DNA from: Pirellulales bacterium
GTDB lineage: Bacteria > Planctomycetota > Planctomycetia > Pirellulales > JACPPG01
Assembly (NCBI GenBank): GCA_036499395.1
Contig: DASYDW010000031.1
Location: 1-64,000, forward strand
DNA: 64,000 bases
Direction of reading: 5' to 3'
Shown here: positions 1 to 7,399 of the stretch, piece by piece
Numbering within the stretch: position 1 is the stretch's first letter
Layout: the number at the start of each line of letters is the position of its first letter
The notes under the pieces: model-generated
What the model saw: only the letters and a program-made list of their open reading frames with translations
Database searches by the model: none
What the model was told of the DNA's origin: nothing
Program-made: the position numbers and the translations under genes

Positions 1-51
1 CCACAGCGCGTCGGGGATGTGGTGAAACTTTGACGTCGATTGATCGCCCAC
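1..51 (-). CDS. Possible N-terminus of a transposase, cut by the window edge
   Basis: A reverse-strand frame opens with GTG at 51 and runs open off the window edge, giving 17 residues (VGDQSTSKFHHIPDALW). A GGAGGT ribosome-binding motif lies four bases before the GTG. The pattern of a short polar lead followed by IPDALW resembles the start of IS5-like DDE transposases, whose first helix often reads like LTDEEWERIEPLLP. Only 17 residues are visible, so this is a weak call; the alternative is that the sequence is non-coding. Confidence 0.25.
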   Translation of the reverse strand, partial: MGDQSTSKFHHIPDALW

Positions 52-146
52 AGGCACCTCCGTGCAAATCGAGAATGGTCTCCTCAACCTGCACTACGGA
101 TGCTTGCAGCCAAACGGTTCGGTACTCGGATAGGCTCTAAAGCGAG

Positions 147-563
147 ATGACCATGAGTGGACCTCTTATCCGCTGCAGTGACCCGAAACTGGCCGGCGTG
201 TGCGGCGGGCTGGCCCAATGGCTCGACCTTGATCCGACAGCCGTTAGAGTTGTCTGGGCGCTGGGGACGTTTTTCACCGGCGTTATGCCCGGCTTTGCGC
301 TCTATGCCGTGCTGTGGCTGCTGATGCCCGATGCGAATTCAGGAGCGACGTCGAGCGGCGTCCTGGCTCTGTCGCGCAAGCATCGGATGATTTTCGGCGT
401 GTGCGGGGGATTCGCCGATTGGCTCGGCTGGGATCCAACCGTAGTGCGGATTACTTACGTGGTGTTTTCCGTGCTGTCGGCCGCCTTCCCCGGCACAATT
501 GCCTACATCATTCTGTGGGCCGTCATGCCGCGCGCCGACGAATTGCACCAAACACCGTACTAG
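147..563 (+). CDS. Twin PspC-domain membrane protein
   Basis: The 138-aa protein has two tandem PspC domains, about residues 5-62 and 74-130. Each carries the GVCGG(L/F)A motif, a W-L-x-x-D/W-P-T-x-V-R segment and a hydrophobic helix ending in LWxxMP. PspC proteins are small inner-membrane proteins linked in enterobacteria to the phage-shock envelope-stress response. No pspA-like gene is adjacent, so this is a stand-alone protein. A second ATG six bases downstream (153) could equally be the start. The family assignment is firm; the role in stress is known only for the family. Confidence 0.85.
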   Translation: MTMSGPLIRCSDPKLAGVCGGLAQWLDLDPTAVRVVWALGTFFTGVMPGFALYAVLWLLMPDANSGATSSGVLALSRKHRMIFGVCGGFADWLGWDPTVVRITYVVFSVLSAAFPGTIAYIILWAVMPRADELHQTPY

Positions 564-627
564 CCGTTGCCCTTTCAGCCGCGCGCTCGTGAGGTAATCG
601 CGATCACCGGGCCGCGACGCGCCGTTC

Positions 628-864
628 TTAATACCCCAGGCTCTGCTCGACTTTGCGAGAGTCCGAAGTCAGGCCCGAGCGCACGCCCGGCATCAGGCGT
701 CGGCGGGCCGAGGCCTCGCTGGGATCTCTGGGCACCTGGTAATTGCTCGACGTGGGGCTCATGGTGCCATGCTGCCGGCAGGCGGTGCCCGAACTCGCGA
801 TGATCGCCAGCGCCGCCACGATCAGGCAACGAACAATCGCCGTGCGCGCTTGGGTCTCGATCAT
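628..864 (-). CDS. Small putative lipoprotein
   Basis: This 78-aa reverse-strand frame begins with a positively charged lead, a hydrophobic stretch (residues 13-25, IVAALAIIASSG) and a cysteine at residue 29 preceded by GTA. That is lipobox-like, although the -3 residue is Gly and not Leu. The remaining polar tail ends in a K-V-E-Q-S-L-G-Y motif; from memory, short planctomycete lipoproteins often end in E-x-S-L-G. No enzymatic domain is visible. It is divergent from the RNA/cyclo-ligase unit to its right. A forward frame (567-803) overlaps but shows no signal or domain. Confidence 0.5.
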   Translation of the reverse strand: MIETQARTAIVRCLIVAALAIIASSGTACRQHGTMSPTSSNYQVPRDPSEASARRRLMPGVRSGLTSDSRKVEQSLGY

Positions 865-892
865 GCGGAGTTACCTGGCGGCAGAAATGCTA

Positions 893-1103
893 CGGGGCGA
901 GAAAATGGGCTGACGAGCAGTCGTCCCCGTTGCGGGCGAAGTCTGTCAAAACGGCCAATCTGCGTCCAGGCGAGCTGCCCGGCTTCATCAGGCCGATGGT
1001 CGGTTCGCATATCCAGCTCGTCCGGTGATTGCCTAACCGGGCCGTAAAATTTACGATAGCGGTGCTTCGACAGCAGCTTCGCACGTCTTCCAGATTCGCC
1101 CCG
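893..1103 (+). ncRNA. ssrS: Probable 6S RNA
   Basis: A 211-nt stretch folds by eye into one long interrupted rod. CGGGGCGA at 893-900 pairs with TCGCCCCG at 1096-1103; GCGAAG 936-941 with CTTCGC 1077-1082; CTGTC 943-947 with GACAG 1069-1073; ACGGCC 951-956 with GGCCGT 1040-1045; AATC 957-960 with GATT 1027-1030; and GGCGAGCTG 969-977 with CAGCTCGTC 1014-1022 (one G-U). A 23-nt unpaired stretch at 1046-1068 would be part of a central bulge. Size and shape fit 6S RNA, the regulator of sigma70 RNA polymerase. It sits 17 nt upstream of the 5-formyl-THF cyclo-ligase gene, the same arrangement as ssrS-ygfA in proteobacteria. No covariance search was possible, so the call rests on fold and synteny. 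Confidence 0.55.
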
Positions 1104-1120
1104 TCGCCGCGAGAACCACG

Positions 1121-1729
1121 ATGGATGTAGATCAGGCCGAACAATTGCGCACGCATAAAACCCAGCTTCGCGAGCAAGCCCACGCCAATCGCAAGGCGCA
1201 GCTCGACAAGGAACCGCTCAGCGAGCGGATCGTGCAGAAGTTCATGGAGCTGCCCGAGTATGCCGCCGCCGGGAGCGTGATGTTCTATGTCGATGTCCGC
1301 ACCGAGGTCCGCACCCGGCATTCGCTGCCAGGGGCGTTAGGACATGGCAAGCGGATCGTGGTGCCGTACTGCGTCAACGGCGAGTTGGAGCTGTTCCTGT
1401 TAGAGGACATGGATGAGCTGTCGATCGGGATGTACAAGATTCTCGAACCCAAGCCTGATCTGCGTAACGCCCCCGGCAAGCGCGTCCCGGTAAAAGAATT
1501 GGACCTGGTGATGGTTCCCGGCGTGGCGTTCGACCGGCGCGGCGCGCGGATGGGACACGGCATGGGCTATTACGACAAGCTGCTCGAGCACGCCCGGCCG
1601 GACGCGCCACTCGTGGCATTGGCGTTTGAATGCCAGCTCTTCCCCGAGATACCAACGCAAGAGCACGACGTTTTCATGGATAAGATCATCACCGAGAACG
1701 AAATCTACGCCGGCAGGGGGCGCAAGTAG
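1121..1729 (+). CDS. 5-formyltetrahydrofolate cyclo-ligase
   Basis: This 202-aa protein (MthfS/YgfA family; bacterial members are about 180-200 aa) converts 5-formyl-THF to 5,10-methenyl-THF using ATP, in the cytoplasm. The C-terminal signature is clear: PGVAFDRRGARMGHGMGYYD, the glycine-rich nucleotide and folate-binding loop followed by Y-Y-D-K. The N-terminus has the expected basic helix (residues 7-30). The gene follows a probable 6S RNA and is followed two bases after its stop by a GTG-started fhcD, so the two are probably co-transcribed. That pairing puts a folate C1 enzyme next to a methanopterin C1 enzyme. Confidence 0.92.
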   Translation: MDVDQAEQLRTHKTQLREQAHANRKAQLDKEPLSERIVQKFMELPEYAAAGSVMFYVDVRTEVRTRHSLPGALGHGKRIVVPYCVNGELELFLLEDMDELSIGMYKILEPKPDLRNAPGKRVPVKELDLVMVPGVAFDRRGARMGHGMGYYDKLLEHARPDAPLVALAFECQLFPEIPTQEHDVFMDKIITENEIYAGRGRK

Positions 1730-1731
1730 GC

Positions 1732-2658
1732 GTGACGCATCGAGCCGAAGTCGAAGACACCTACGCCGAAGCTTTCCGCAGCATCTATGCCGAGGTGTTG
1801 ATCACCGCGCGCGATCGAAAATGGCTGGACGAGGCCGTCCACGCCGCCACCGGTAACGCGTCGAGCACGATCCTCTGCGATTGCGAAGCGGGGCTCGATC
1901 GGTATGTCGGACCGGGGGGCGACGGCAGCTTCACCACGCCCGACGGCCGTCCCGGCGCGATCGTGCAATTTCATGTGCCGAGATTTCGCAAGGATCGGCG
2001 CGAGGCGCTCGAGCGGTCGCTCTTGGTGCGTTTGAGCCAGAACGTGCTGACCTGCCCGACGACCAGTTGCTTCAACTTGATTGACAGCGAAGACTATTTC
2101 AAACTTGGTCGCAAGATCGCCTTCTTTGGCGATGGCTATCAGTTTCGCGACACGCGAAACGGTCGTCCGGTGTGGGTCATTCCGATCCTAGGGGGCGAAT
2201 TCTCGCTCGACCGCCGCTTCGGTTTCCGCGATGGACTGATGGGGGGTAACCTGTGGTACATGGGCGCGACGCTGGATGCGGCGCTCGAAGCGGCTGAGCG
2301 CGGCGCGAAGGCCGTGGCCGCCACGCCCGGCGTGATTATGCCATTCCCCGGGGGCATCGCGGCCAGTGGATCGAAAGCGGGCAGCCGGTATTCGTTCACG
2401 ATCGCCAGCACTTACGCGGAATTCTGCCCCACCCTGCGCGAGAAGCTGGGGGACAAATCCAAGGTTCCGCCGGGCGTGCAATCGATTATGGAGATCATTA
2501 TCAACGGCGCCGACCTGCCCACGATCGCCCGCGCGACGCATGCGGCGATCGAGGCGTCGGTCGATACGCCGGAGCTGATCAAAATCTCGGCCGGCAACTA
2601 CGGCGGCCGACTAGGAAAGAGTTTCGTTTACCTACACCCCGAGAAGCAGCCGCAGTAG
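1732..2658 (+). CDS. fhcD: Formylmethanofuran--tetrahydromethanopterin formyltransferase
   Basis: This 308-aa protein (family about 300 aa) is the Ftr/FhcD enzyme that transfers formyl between methanofuran and tetrahydromethanopterin. It is used in methanogens, methylotrophs and planctomycetes for C1 oxidation or formaldehyde handling. Visible family blocks include FFGDGYQFRD near residue 137, FPGGIAASGSKAGS near residue 206, FCPTLREKL near 230, and KISAGNYGGRLGK close to the C-terminus. The start is GTG at 1732, two bases after the cyclo-ligase stop, with a G-rich stretch (1715-1720) as a plausible ribosome site. The fhcA, fhcB and fhcC subunits are not adjacent, so the complex must be completed from elsewhere in the genome. 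Confidence 0.93.
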   Translation: MTHRAEVEDTYAEAFRSIYAEVLITARDRKWLDEAVHAATGNASSTILCDCEAGLDRYVGPGGDGSFTTPDGRPGAIVQFHVPRFRKDRREALERSLLVRLSQNVLTCPTTSCFNLIDSEDYFKLGRKIAFFGDGYQFRDTRNGRPVWVIPILGGEFSLDRRFGFRDGLMGGNLWYMGATLDAALEAAERGAKAVAATPGVIMPFPGGIAASGSKAGSRYSFTIASTYAEFCPTLREKLGDKSKVPPGVQSIMEIIINGADLPTIARATHAAIEASVDTPELIKISAGNYGGRLGKSFVYLHPEKQPQ

Positions 2659-2774
2659 TAGCGAGTAGTCGGTAGCTGGTATTTAGTAGTCAGAACAAGC
2701 GATCGTCGGCGAAACACGGATGCATTACCGCGGACATCTTCTTCCTTCACTGCCCTCTGCCAACTTTTCCCCTC

Positions 2775-3551
2775 ATGCCTGACTCCACGATCGACGTCCA
2801 ACGACTGCAACGCGAGTGTTTGGTTTCGCATGTCGAACATTACGCCACGCTGACGTCGACCAACGATCGGGCCCGCGACATCGCGCTCGATCTGCCGGCC
2901 GATGAAATGGCGCTCGTGATTGCCGACGAGCAAACTGTCGGTCGCGGACGCGGCGCGAATCGCTGGTGGACCGGCGCCGGCAGCCTGGCTTGCAGCCTGG
3001 TCTTCGATCCGGCCGCGCAGGGGATCAAGCGGCAGCACTTCCCGTTGATTTCGCTGGCCACGGCCGTGGCGATCGTCGACGCAGTACGACCTACCCTGCC
3101 ACCGGGTCAGCTCGGGCTGCATTGGCCGAACGACGTTTTCGCCGCCGGACGAAAGCTGGCCGGCATCTTGATCGAAGGTTTACCCAACGGCAAGCACGTG
3201 CTGGGCATCGGCGTGAACGTGAACAACCGGGTGGCCGACGCTCCCGCTGAATTGCGCGAGCGCGCGACGTCGCTTGCGGATCTGACCCGCCGCGAGCACT
3301 CGCGTACCGACGTGCTGGTCGAACTGCTCGGCCGGCTGTGGCCCAACCTGGGGCAATTGGCCGCCAACTCGGCCGAAGTCGGACGCCGTGCCGACCGTGC
3401 CTGCTTGCAGCACGGACGACCGCTCGTTCTACAATCGGGCGACCGGCAGGTCGCCGGAACGTGTGTTAAAGTCGCCGACGACGGCGCGCTCGTCTTACGC
3501 ACCGAGCGTGGCGAAGAGAAATTCTATTCTGGCGTGCTCATCCATTCGTAG
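2775..3551 (+). CDS. birA: Biotin--[acetyl-CoA-carboxylase] ligase
   Basis: This 258-aa protein attaches biotin to the carrier domain of biotin-dependent carboxylases through biotinyl-AMP. The BPL_LplA_LipB catalytic domain covers roughly residues 15-190 with S-T-N-D near the start, the GRGRGANRW biotin-binding loop, WPNDV and the GIGVNVNN strand. A small C-terminal beta domain follows (residues 205-258). There is no N-terminal helix-turn-helix, so this is a monofunctional ligase and not a repressor like E. coli BirA. ATG at 2775 is used; the preceding pyrimidine-rich stretch shows no strong ribosome-binding site. Confidence 0.93.
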   Translation: MPDSTIDVQRLQRECLVSHVEHYATLTSTNDRARDIALDLPADEMALVIADEQTVGRGRGANRWWTGAGSLACSLVFDPAAQGIKRQHFPLISLATAVAIVDAVRPTLPPGQLGLHWPNDVFAAGRKLAGILIEGLPNGKHVLGIGVNVNNRVADAPAELRERATSLADLTRREHSRTDVLVELLGRLWPNLGQLAANSAEVGRRADRACLQHGRPLVLQSGDRQVAGTCVKVADDGALVLRTERGEEKFYSGVLIHS

Positions 3552-3619
3552 CGGCGCATCTCGCAGTCCCAGTAAGGGGTGACTGCGACGCATCAGCTAA
3601 ACCAGCGCCGTATCGGCCG

Positions 3620-3880
3620 CTAGTTCTTTGCCAGAATCTCTTCCAGCAGCTTGGCCACCAGCGACGGGTTATCGGCCTTCCGCACGTGATCGATGCGGGT
3701 TTTGGGAACTTTGAGTTTTTCCAGCGTACCGACGACCTTCGTCCACTGCTTTTCGCGAGCTTTCCCGTCGGCCAAATACAGCTCCGTGATTTGCTCGCCC
3801 AGACGCTGCGTCAGAATCGCATCCTGGTTGTCGTAGAAACGCTTGATGATGTTCTGCTGGTACTTGGTGCGTTCAACCAT
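3620..3880 (-). CDS. Small conserved charged protein of unknown function
   Basis: This 86-aa reverse-strand protein is highly charged and predicted to be mostly helical (MVERTKYQQNIIKRFYDNQD start, then K/E-rich helices and a C-terminal LLEEILAKN). It has no signal peptide, membrane segment or metal-binding motif. The even codon use and clean start suggest a real cytoplasmic protein, and from memory similar short proteins recur in planctomycetes. I do not recognise a function. It converges with birA across about 68 bases and diverges from lysA. Confidence 0.7.
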   Translation of the reverse strand: MVERTKYQQNIIKRFYDNQDAILTQRLGEQITELYLADGKAREKQWTKVVGTLEKLKVPKTRIDHVRKADNPSLVAKLLEEILAKN

Positions 3881-4214
3881 CGCTCGGCTGTCCTCGCAAA
3901 TCGCCGGTGAAAAAGTTACGGCCGCCTGGCAGGCCTAGGCGCAAGTCTATCGCCGGGCCCGCTCTCGGTGCAAATCGGCTGCCCAGCAGAGGGAACTTGA
4001 CCTGCCTGGGGGGCAGGCAGACGCGATTCGCCAATCGTTTTGACCGGACGCTGACGGGCAATCGAATCCCCGGTCCGAGCCGGTATTTCGCGAACCAGTC
4101 GGCGGTTTTCCCGGTCTTTGCGGCTGGTATACTTACGTGCTTCCTGCCCCTGATCTAGCCCGCCCGGCGGCGAGTCCGGATCCATTCCTCGTTTCCCCCA
4201 TTCAGGTTCCTTTG
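3881..4214. promoter_or_regulatory. Intergenic region with a probable lysA promoter
   Basis: These 334 bases separate two divergent genes. On the plus strand an extended -10-like element, TGGTATACT, ends at 4133 (hexamer TATACT 4128-4133), about 80 bases before the lysA ATG. The -35 region (GTTTTC near 4105) is weak. No convincing RNA structure or small gene was seen in the rest. Confidence 0.35.
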
Positions 4215-5516
4215 ATGTCTTCCAGCACGCGAGCCTTGACCGCCCCGGCCGACGCCTTTCCCTTGCTGCGCACCGAAATCGCGGGACAGAGCGTCGACCA
4301 ACTTGCCCGGCAGTTCGGCACTCCGTTCTTTGCCTACGACGCGGCCAAGATTCAGGAGCGCATCGAGGACCTGCGCAGCTTCGACTTCATTCGTTATGCC
4401 CAGAAGGCGAACTCGAACCTGGCGATCCTGGACCTGGTGCGTCGAGCCGGCGTGTTGGTCGACGCGGTCAGCGCCGGCGAAGTGCAGCGGGCCCTGGCGG
4501 CCGGCTATTCCGCGGCTGGTGATCCGCCGCCGATCGTCTACACGGCCGATATCTTCGATCGTGAGTCGTTGGATCTGGTCACGTCGCTGGGCCTGCACGT
4601 CAATTGCGGCTCGCCCGACATGATCGATCAATTGGGGGCCGTCGCGCCGGGGCGTTCGATCACGTTGCGTTTGAATCCCGGCTTCGGCCACGGCCATAGC
4701 CGCAAGACCAACACCGGCGGCGATCAGTCGAAGCACGGCATCTGGCACGAACAGCTCGACGACTGTTTGCGCCGCGCCGATCATCACGGCCTGGCGGTCA
4801 CCGGGCTGCACCTGCACATCGGCTCCGGCACCGATCTGGAGCATCTCTCCCAAGTGTGCGAAGCGATGGAAAAGTTGGCTTTGATTGCCGGCCGGTCGCT
4901 GACCTCGATCAGCGCGGGCGGCGGCTTGCCCGTCCCGTATCGCTCGGGCGAGTCATACGTCGATCTGGACGTCTATTTCGACCTGTGGGACAAGACGCGT
5001 AAGCGGCTGGAAAACGCGTTTGGGCATTCGGTGCATCTCGAGATCGAGCCTGGCCGTTATCTGGTGGCCGAAAGCGGCTATCTGGTCAGCGAGGTTCGCG
5101 CTATCAAGCGGATGGGGGCGAACACGTTCTACTTGCTCGACGCCGGGTTCAATAATCTGGCCCGACCAATCCTGTACGGTGCGTATCACCCGATGTCGAT
5201 CGTGCCGCGCGGCGGTGATGCGTCGCAGCGACCGCTAGTCGACGTCGTCGTGGGAGGACCACTGTGCGAGTCGGGGGACATCTTCACGCAAACCGAAGGT
5301 GGCTTCGTCGCTACGCGCAATCTCCCCGCCGCGCAAGTCGGCGACCTGGTCGTGATCGAGAACGCCGGTGCGTACGGCGCCGTAATGGCCTCGAATTACA
5401 ATTCGAAGCCATTCGCCGCGGAGCTATTGATCCGCTCGGGACACGCTCACCTGGTGCGCCAGCGACAGTCCTTCGAAGACATCGTCCGCGGCGAATCGAT
5501 CCCGGCAGCGGAATAG
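4215..5516 (+). CDS. lysA: Diaminopimelate decarboxylase
   Basis: This 433-aa PLP enzyme performs the last step of lysine synthesis, meso-diaminopimelate to L-lysine. It belongs to the fold-III Orn/DAP/Arg decarboxylase family. The PLP lysine is K64 in YAQKANSN; the HLHIGSG block, the GGGLPVPY glycine loop, the EPGRYLV strand and the substrate-side CESGD motif (Cys351) are all present. An in-frame extension to 4137 exists, but the ATG at 4215 is favoured because a -10-like TATACT ends at 4133 and the family begins near this point. Close relatives include other basic amino acid decarboxylases, but CESGD and sequence length favour LysA. Confidence 0.88.
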   Translation: MSSSTRALTAPADAFPLLRTEIAGQSVDQLARQFGTPFFAYDAAKIQERIEDLRSFDFIRYAQKANSNLAILDLVRRAGVLVDAVSAGEVQRALAAGYSAAGDPPPIVYTADIFDRESLDLVTSLGLHVNCGSPDMIDQLGAVAPGRSITLRLNPGFGHGHSRKTNTGGDQSKHGIWHEQLDDCLRRADHHGLAVTGLHLHIGSGTDLEHLSQVCEAMEKLALIAGRSLTSISAGGGLPVPYRSGESYVDLDVYFDLWDKTRKRLENAFGHSVHLEIEPGRYLVAESGYLVSEVRAIKRMGANTFYLLDAGFNNLARPILYGAYHPMSIVPRGGDASQRPLVDVVVGGPLCESGDIFTQTEGGFVATRNLPAAQVGDLVVIENAGAYGAVMASNYNSKPFAAELLIRSGHAHLVRQRQSFEDIVRGESIPAAE

Positions 5517-5596
5517 TAGGCAGAGGGCAGTCGACGGTAGGCAGTAAATGAATAGCGGCGCGCGATTGCTTAACTGGCTACGGCCCTCTTCTTAAA

Positions 5597-5704
5597 GTAG
5601 GGTGCGTCCGCGACGCACCGCATTGCGTTGATTCTGCGAAGGCAGTGCATTTTCGCCACGTTGCAGTGAAGTTTCGCGGAAGGTGTGTCGCGGACACACC
5701 CTAC
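5597..5704. repeat. Inverted pair of REP-like palindromes
   Basis: A 23-nt unit with core GGTGCGTCCGCGACGCACC at 5597-5619 recurs in inverted orientation at 5682-5704 (core GGTGTGTCGCGGACACACC). The two copies differ at two paired positions (C/T and G/A), which preserves each internal palindrome. The pair is separated by 62 bases, lies between the convergent lysA and the Gfo/Idh/MocA gene, and resembles a bacterial interspersed mosaic element. Confidence 0.7.
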
Positions 5705-5723
5705 AAATTCGACTGCCTACTTC

Positions 5724-7031
5724 TTAAAGGGTCCAGCCGGGGCGGTATTCGCGCTGCAGATAATTGTTGGCCTCGGGGCAGTTCGTGGCCTTCAAAAGCT
5801 CGCCGTCCCAGTCGAGCTGCTTGCCGCCGGTGCGATACGAGACGTTGCCCAGCAGCACCGCTTCGGCCAGCGCGCCTGAGTAATCGAAATTGCAGGTCGT
5901 GGTGTCGCGCGTCTTGCAGGCGCGAATCCACTCCTGATGATGGCCGATCGAAGGAGGGATCGTTTCGGGCGGAGTCTCGGCCGTCAGGCCCGGCTCCATG
6001 AACAGCTTTCGGCTGCCGTAGTCGGCCAGCAATCTGCCGCGCTCGCCTTCGAACAACACGGCGCTCCCCTTGCCGTAGGCTTCGGCCCCGGCGGGCTTCC
6101 AGGTGCCGTGGTACCAGGTGAGATGGACCGGCGGTGCCTCGCCGCGGGCGGGAAACTCGTAATCGACCTGCATATTGTCCGGCACGTCGTTGTCGGCCTT
6201 GTAGGTGATTTCTCCCTTGGCCTGCACGCTCTTCGGGTAGCGCAGGTTCAATGCCCAAAAGGGGAGATCCATGAAGTGGCAGCCGAAATCCCCCAGGACG
6301 CCGCCGCCGAAATCCCACCAATAGCGCCAATTGAAATGAAAGTGCGATTCGTCGAAAGGCCGCATCGGTGCCGGCCCGACCCATAGATCGTAATCGACGT
6401 AATCGGGGGGCGTCCCTTGCTTGACGCGCTTGCCGTGCCCGACGCGTGAGTCCCCTTCCTTCCAGACGTGGACGCGGCTGATCTTGCCGATCGCGCCGGA
6501 CTGCACCAATTCGACCACGCGGCGATAGTTGTCGCCGGTGTTATGAATCTGGGTTCCCATTTGCGTGACCGCTTTCTGCTTGGCGGCCCAATTGCGAATC
6601 TGCCGCACTTCGTACACCGAATGCGCAAGCGGCTTCTCGCAATACACGTCCAGCCCTCGCTTGAGCGCCCACACCGTGGGAATCGCGTGCGAATGGTCGG
6701 GCGTGGCCACGACCACGGCGTCGAGATCCTTTTGATCGAGCATCTGCCGGTAGTCGGCGTATTTCTTGGCCAGCGGGAACTTGTCGGCCGCGGCAGCCAG
6801 CCGGTGCTGGTCGATGTCGCACAGCGCGACGATGTTCTCGGTCGCCACGTTCCCCAGGTTGTACGCGCCCTGCGCCGCGACGCCGATCACGCCGATGTTC
6901 AGCTTGTCATTCGGCGAGCGAGGTTCCGCGGCCGGCGCGAAGCGCGGCAACATTCCGGCAACGGCCACACCCGTGCCCGCCAAGGCGGCCTGGCGCATAA
7001 ACTCGCGACGACTGAGAGGAGACCGTGTCAT
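5724..7031 (-). CDS. Gfo/Idh/MocA-family oxidoreductase, Tat-exported
   Basis: This 435-aa protein begins with a twin-arginine signal (SRREFMRQAALAG) and a hydrophobic stretch, so it is probably exported folded. The Rossmann domain follows from about residue 42 (NIGVIGVAAQGAYN) with the CDID strand end, VVVATPDHSHA, and the CEKPLA motif (EKP) typical of NAD(P)-dependent glucose-fructose-oxidoreductase-like enzymes. The C-terminal half is the alpha/beta substrate domain, with the planctomycete-type GGGVLGDFGCHFMDLPFW block. Planctomycetes encode many paralogues, and the substrate, probably a sugar or polyol, cannot be told. It stands alone as a transcription unit. Confidence 0.9.
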   Translation of the reverse strand: MTRSPLSRREFMRQAALAGTGVAVAGMLPRFAPAAEPRSPNDKLNIGVIGVAAQGAYNLGNVATENIVALCDIDQHRLAAAADKFPLAKKYADYRQMLDQKDLDAVVVATPDHSHAIPTVWALKRGLDVYCEKPLAHSVYEVRQIRNWAAKQKAVTQMGTQIHNTGDNYRRVVELVQSGAIGKISRVHVWKEGDSRVGHGKRVKQGTPPDYVDYDLWVGPAPMRPFDESHFHFNWRYWWDFGGGVLGDFGCHFMDLPFWALNLRYPKSVQAKGEITYKADNDVPDNMQVDYEFPARGEAPPVHLTWYHGTWKPAGAEAYGKGSAVLFEGERGRLLADYGSRKLFMEPGLTAETPPETIPPSIGHHQEWIRACKTRDTTTCNFDYSGALAEAVLLGNVSYRTGGKQLDWDGELLKATNCPEANNYLQREYRPGWTL

Positions 7032-7118
7032 AAGTATTTCTCAAAGGTGGGATTTCAGGCGGGGATGTTTTGAAACGCGCGGGATTTCTTGCAACGCGTT
7101 GAGCGACGATCAAATCCA

Positions 7119-7152
7119 ACCCCTCTCCCTCTGGGAGAGGACAGGGTGAGGG
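7119..7152 (+). repeat. REP copy, CCCTCTCCC/GGGAGAGG family
   Basis: CCCTCTCCCTCTGGGAGAGG forms a hairpin and is followed by the conserved tail ACAGGGTGAGGG. Related copies are at 54461-54497, 54529-54566 (inverted) and 61621-61655. All lie between genes. Confidence 0.75.
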
Positions 7153-7256
7153 AAGCCCAATTCGGGGTCTGCACCAAAGTATGCTAACCGGGCGCGAGAG
7201 GGCGGGCAATTCGTGGCAAGTTGCTGGGATTCAAATGTCTTGTAAGGGAGAGTCCA

Positions 7257-7379
7257 TGCAGCCGAGACGGCTGCACCACAAAAAAACTGCTGGACCGTAA
7301 GGTGGTTTCACCACGAAGCCTGTGCGCCACACGACGGCTGAAGGGCCCTGAGTGTTTGTGGTGCAGGCGTCCCGCCTGC
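7257..7379. repeat. Inverted pair of REP-like palindromes with a CCACAAA flank
   Basis: TGCAGCCGAGACGGCTGCA (7257-7275) is a perfect 8-bp hairpin followed by CCACAAAA. At 7355-7379 TTTGTGGT precedes GCAGGCGTCCCGCCTGC, a 7-bp hairpin. The second is the reverse complement of the first apart from swapped G/C pairs that keep the stem. The conserved single-strand flank shows they are one family in opposite orientation. Confidence 0.75.
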
Positions 7380-7399
7380 TCTCCCTGCACGATACGGGC

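Larger units (their letters stand above)
7032..7399. other. Intergenic region filled with REP elements
   Basis: The 368 bases between two same-strand genes hold one copy of the CCCTCTCCC/GGGAGAGG repeat (7119-7152) and an inverted pair of another palindrome (7257-7282 and 7355-7379). No gene was supported: the overlapping short frames are products of the repeats. Confidence 0.6.
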
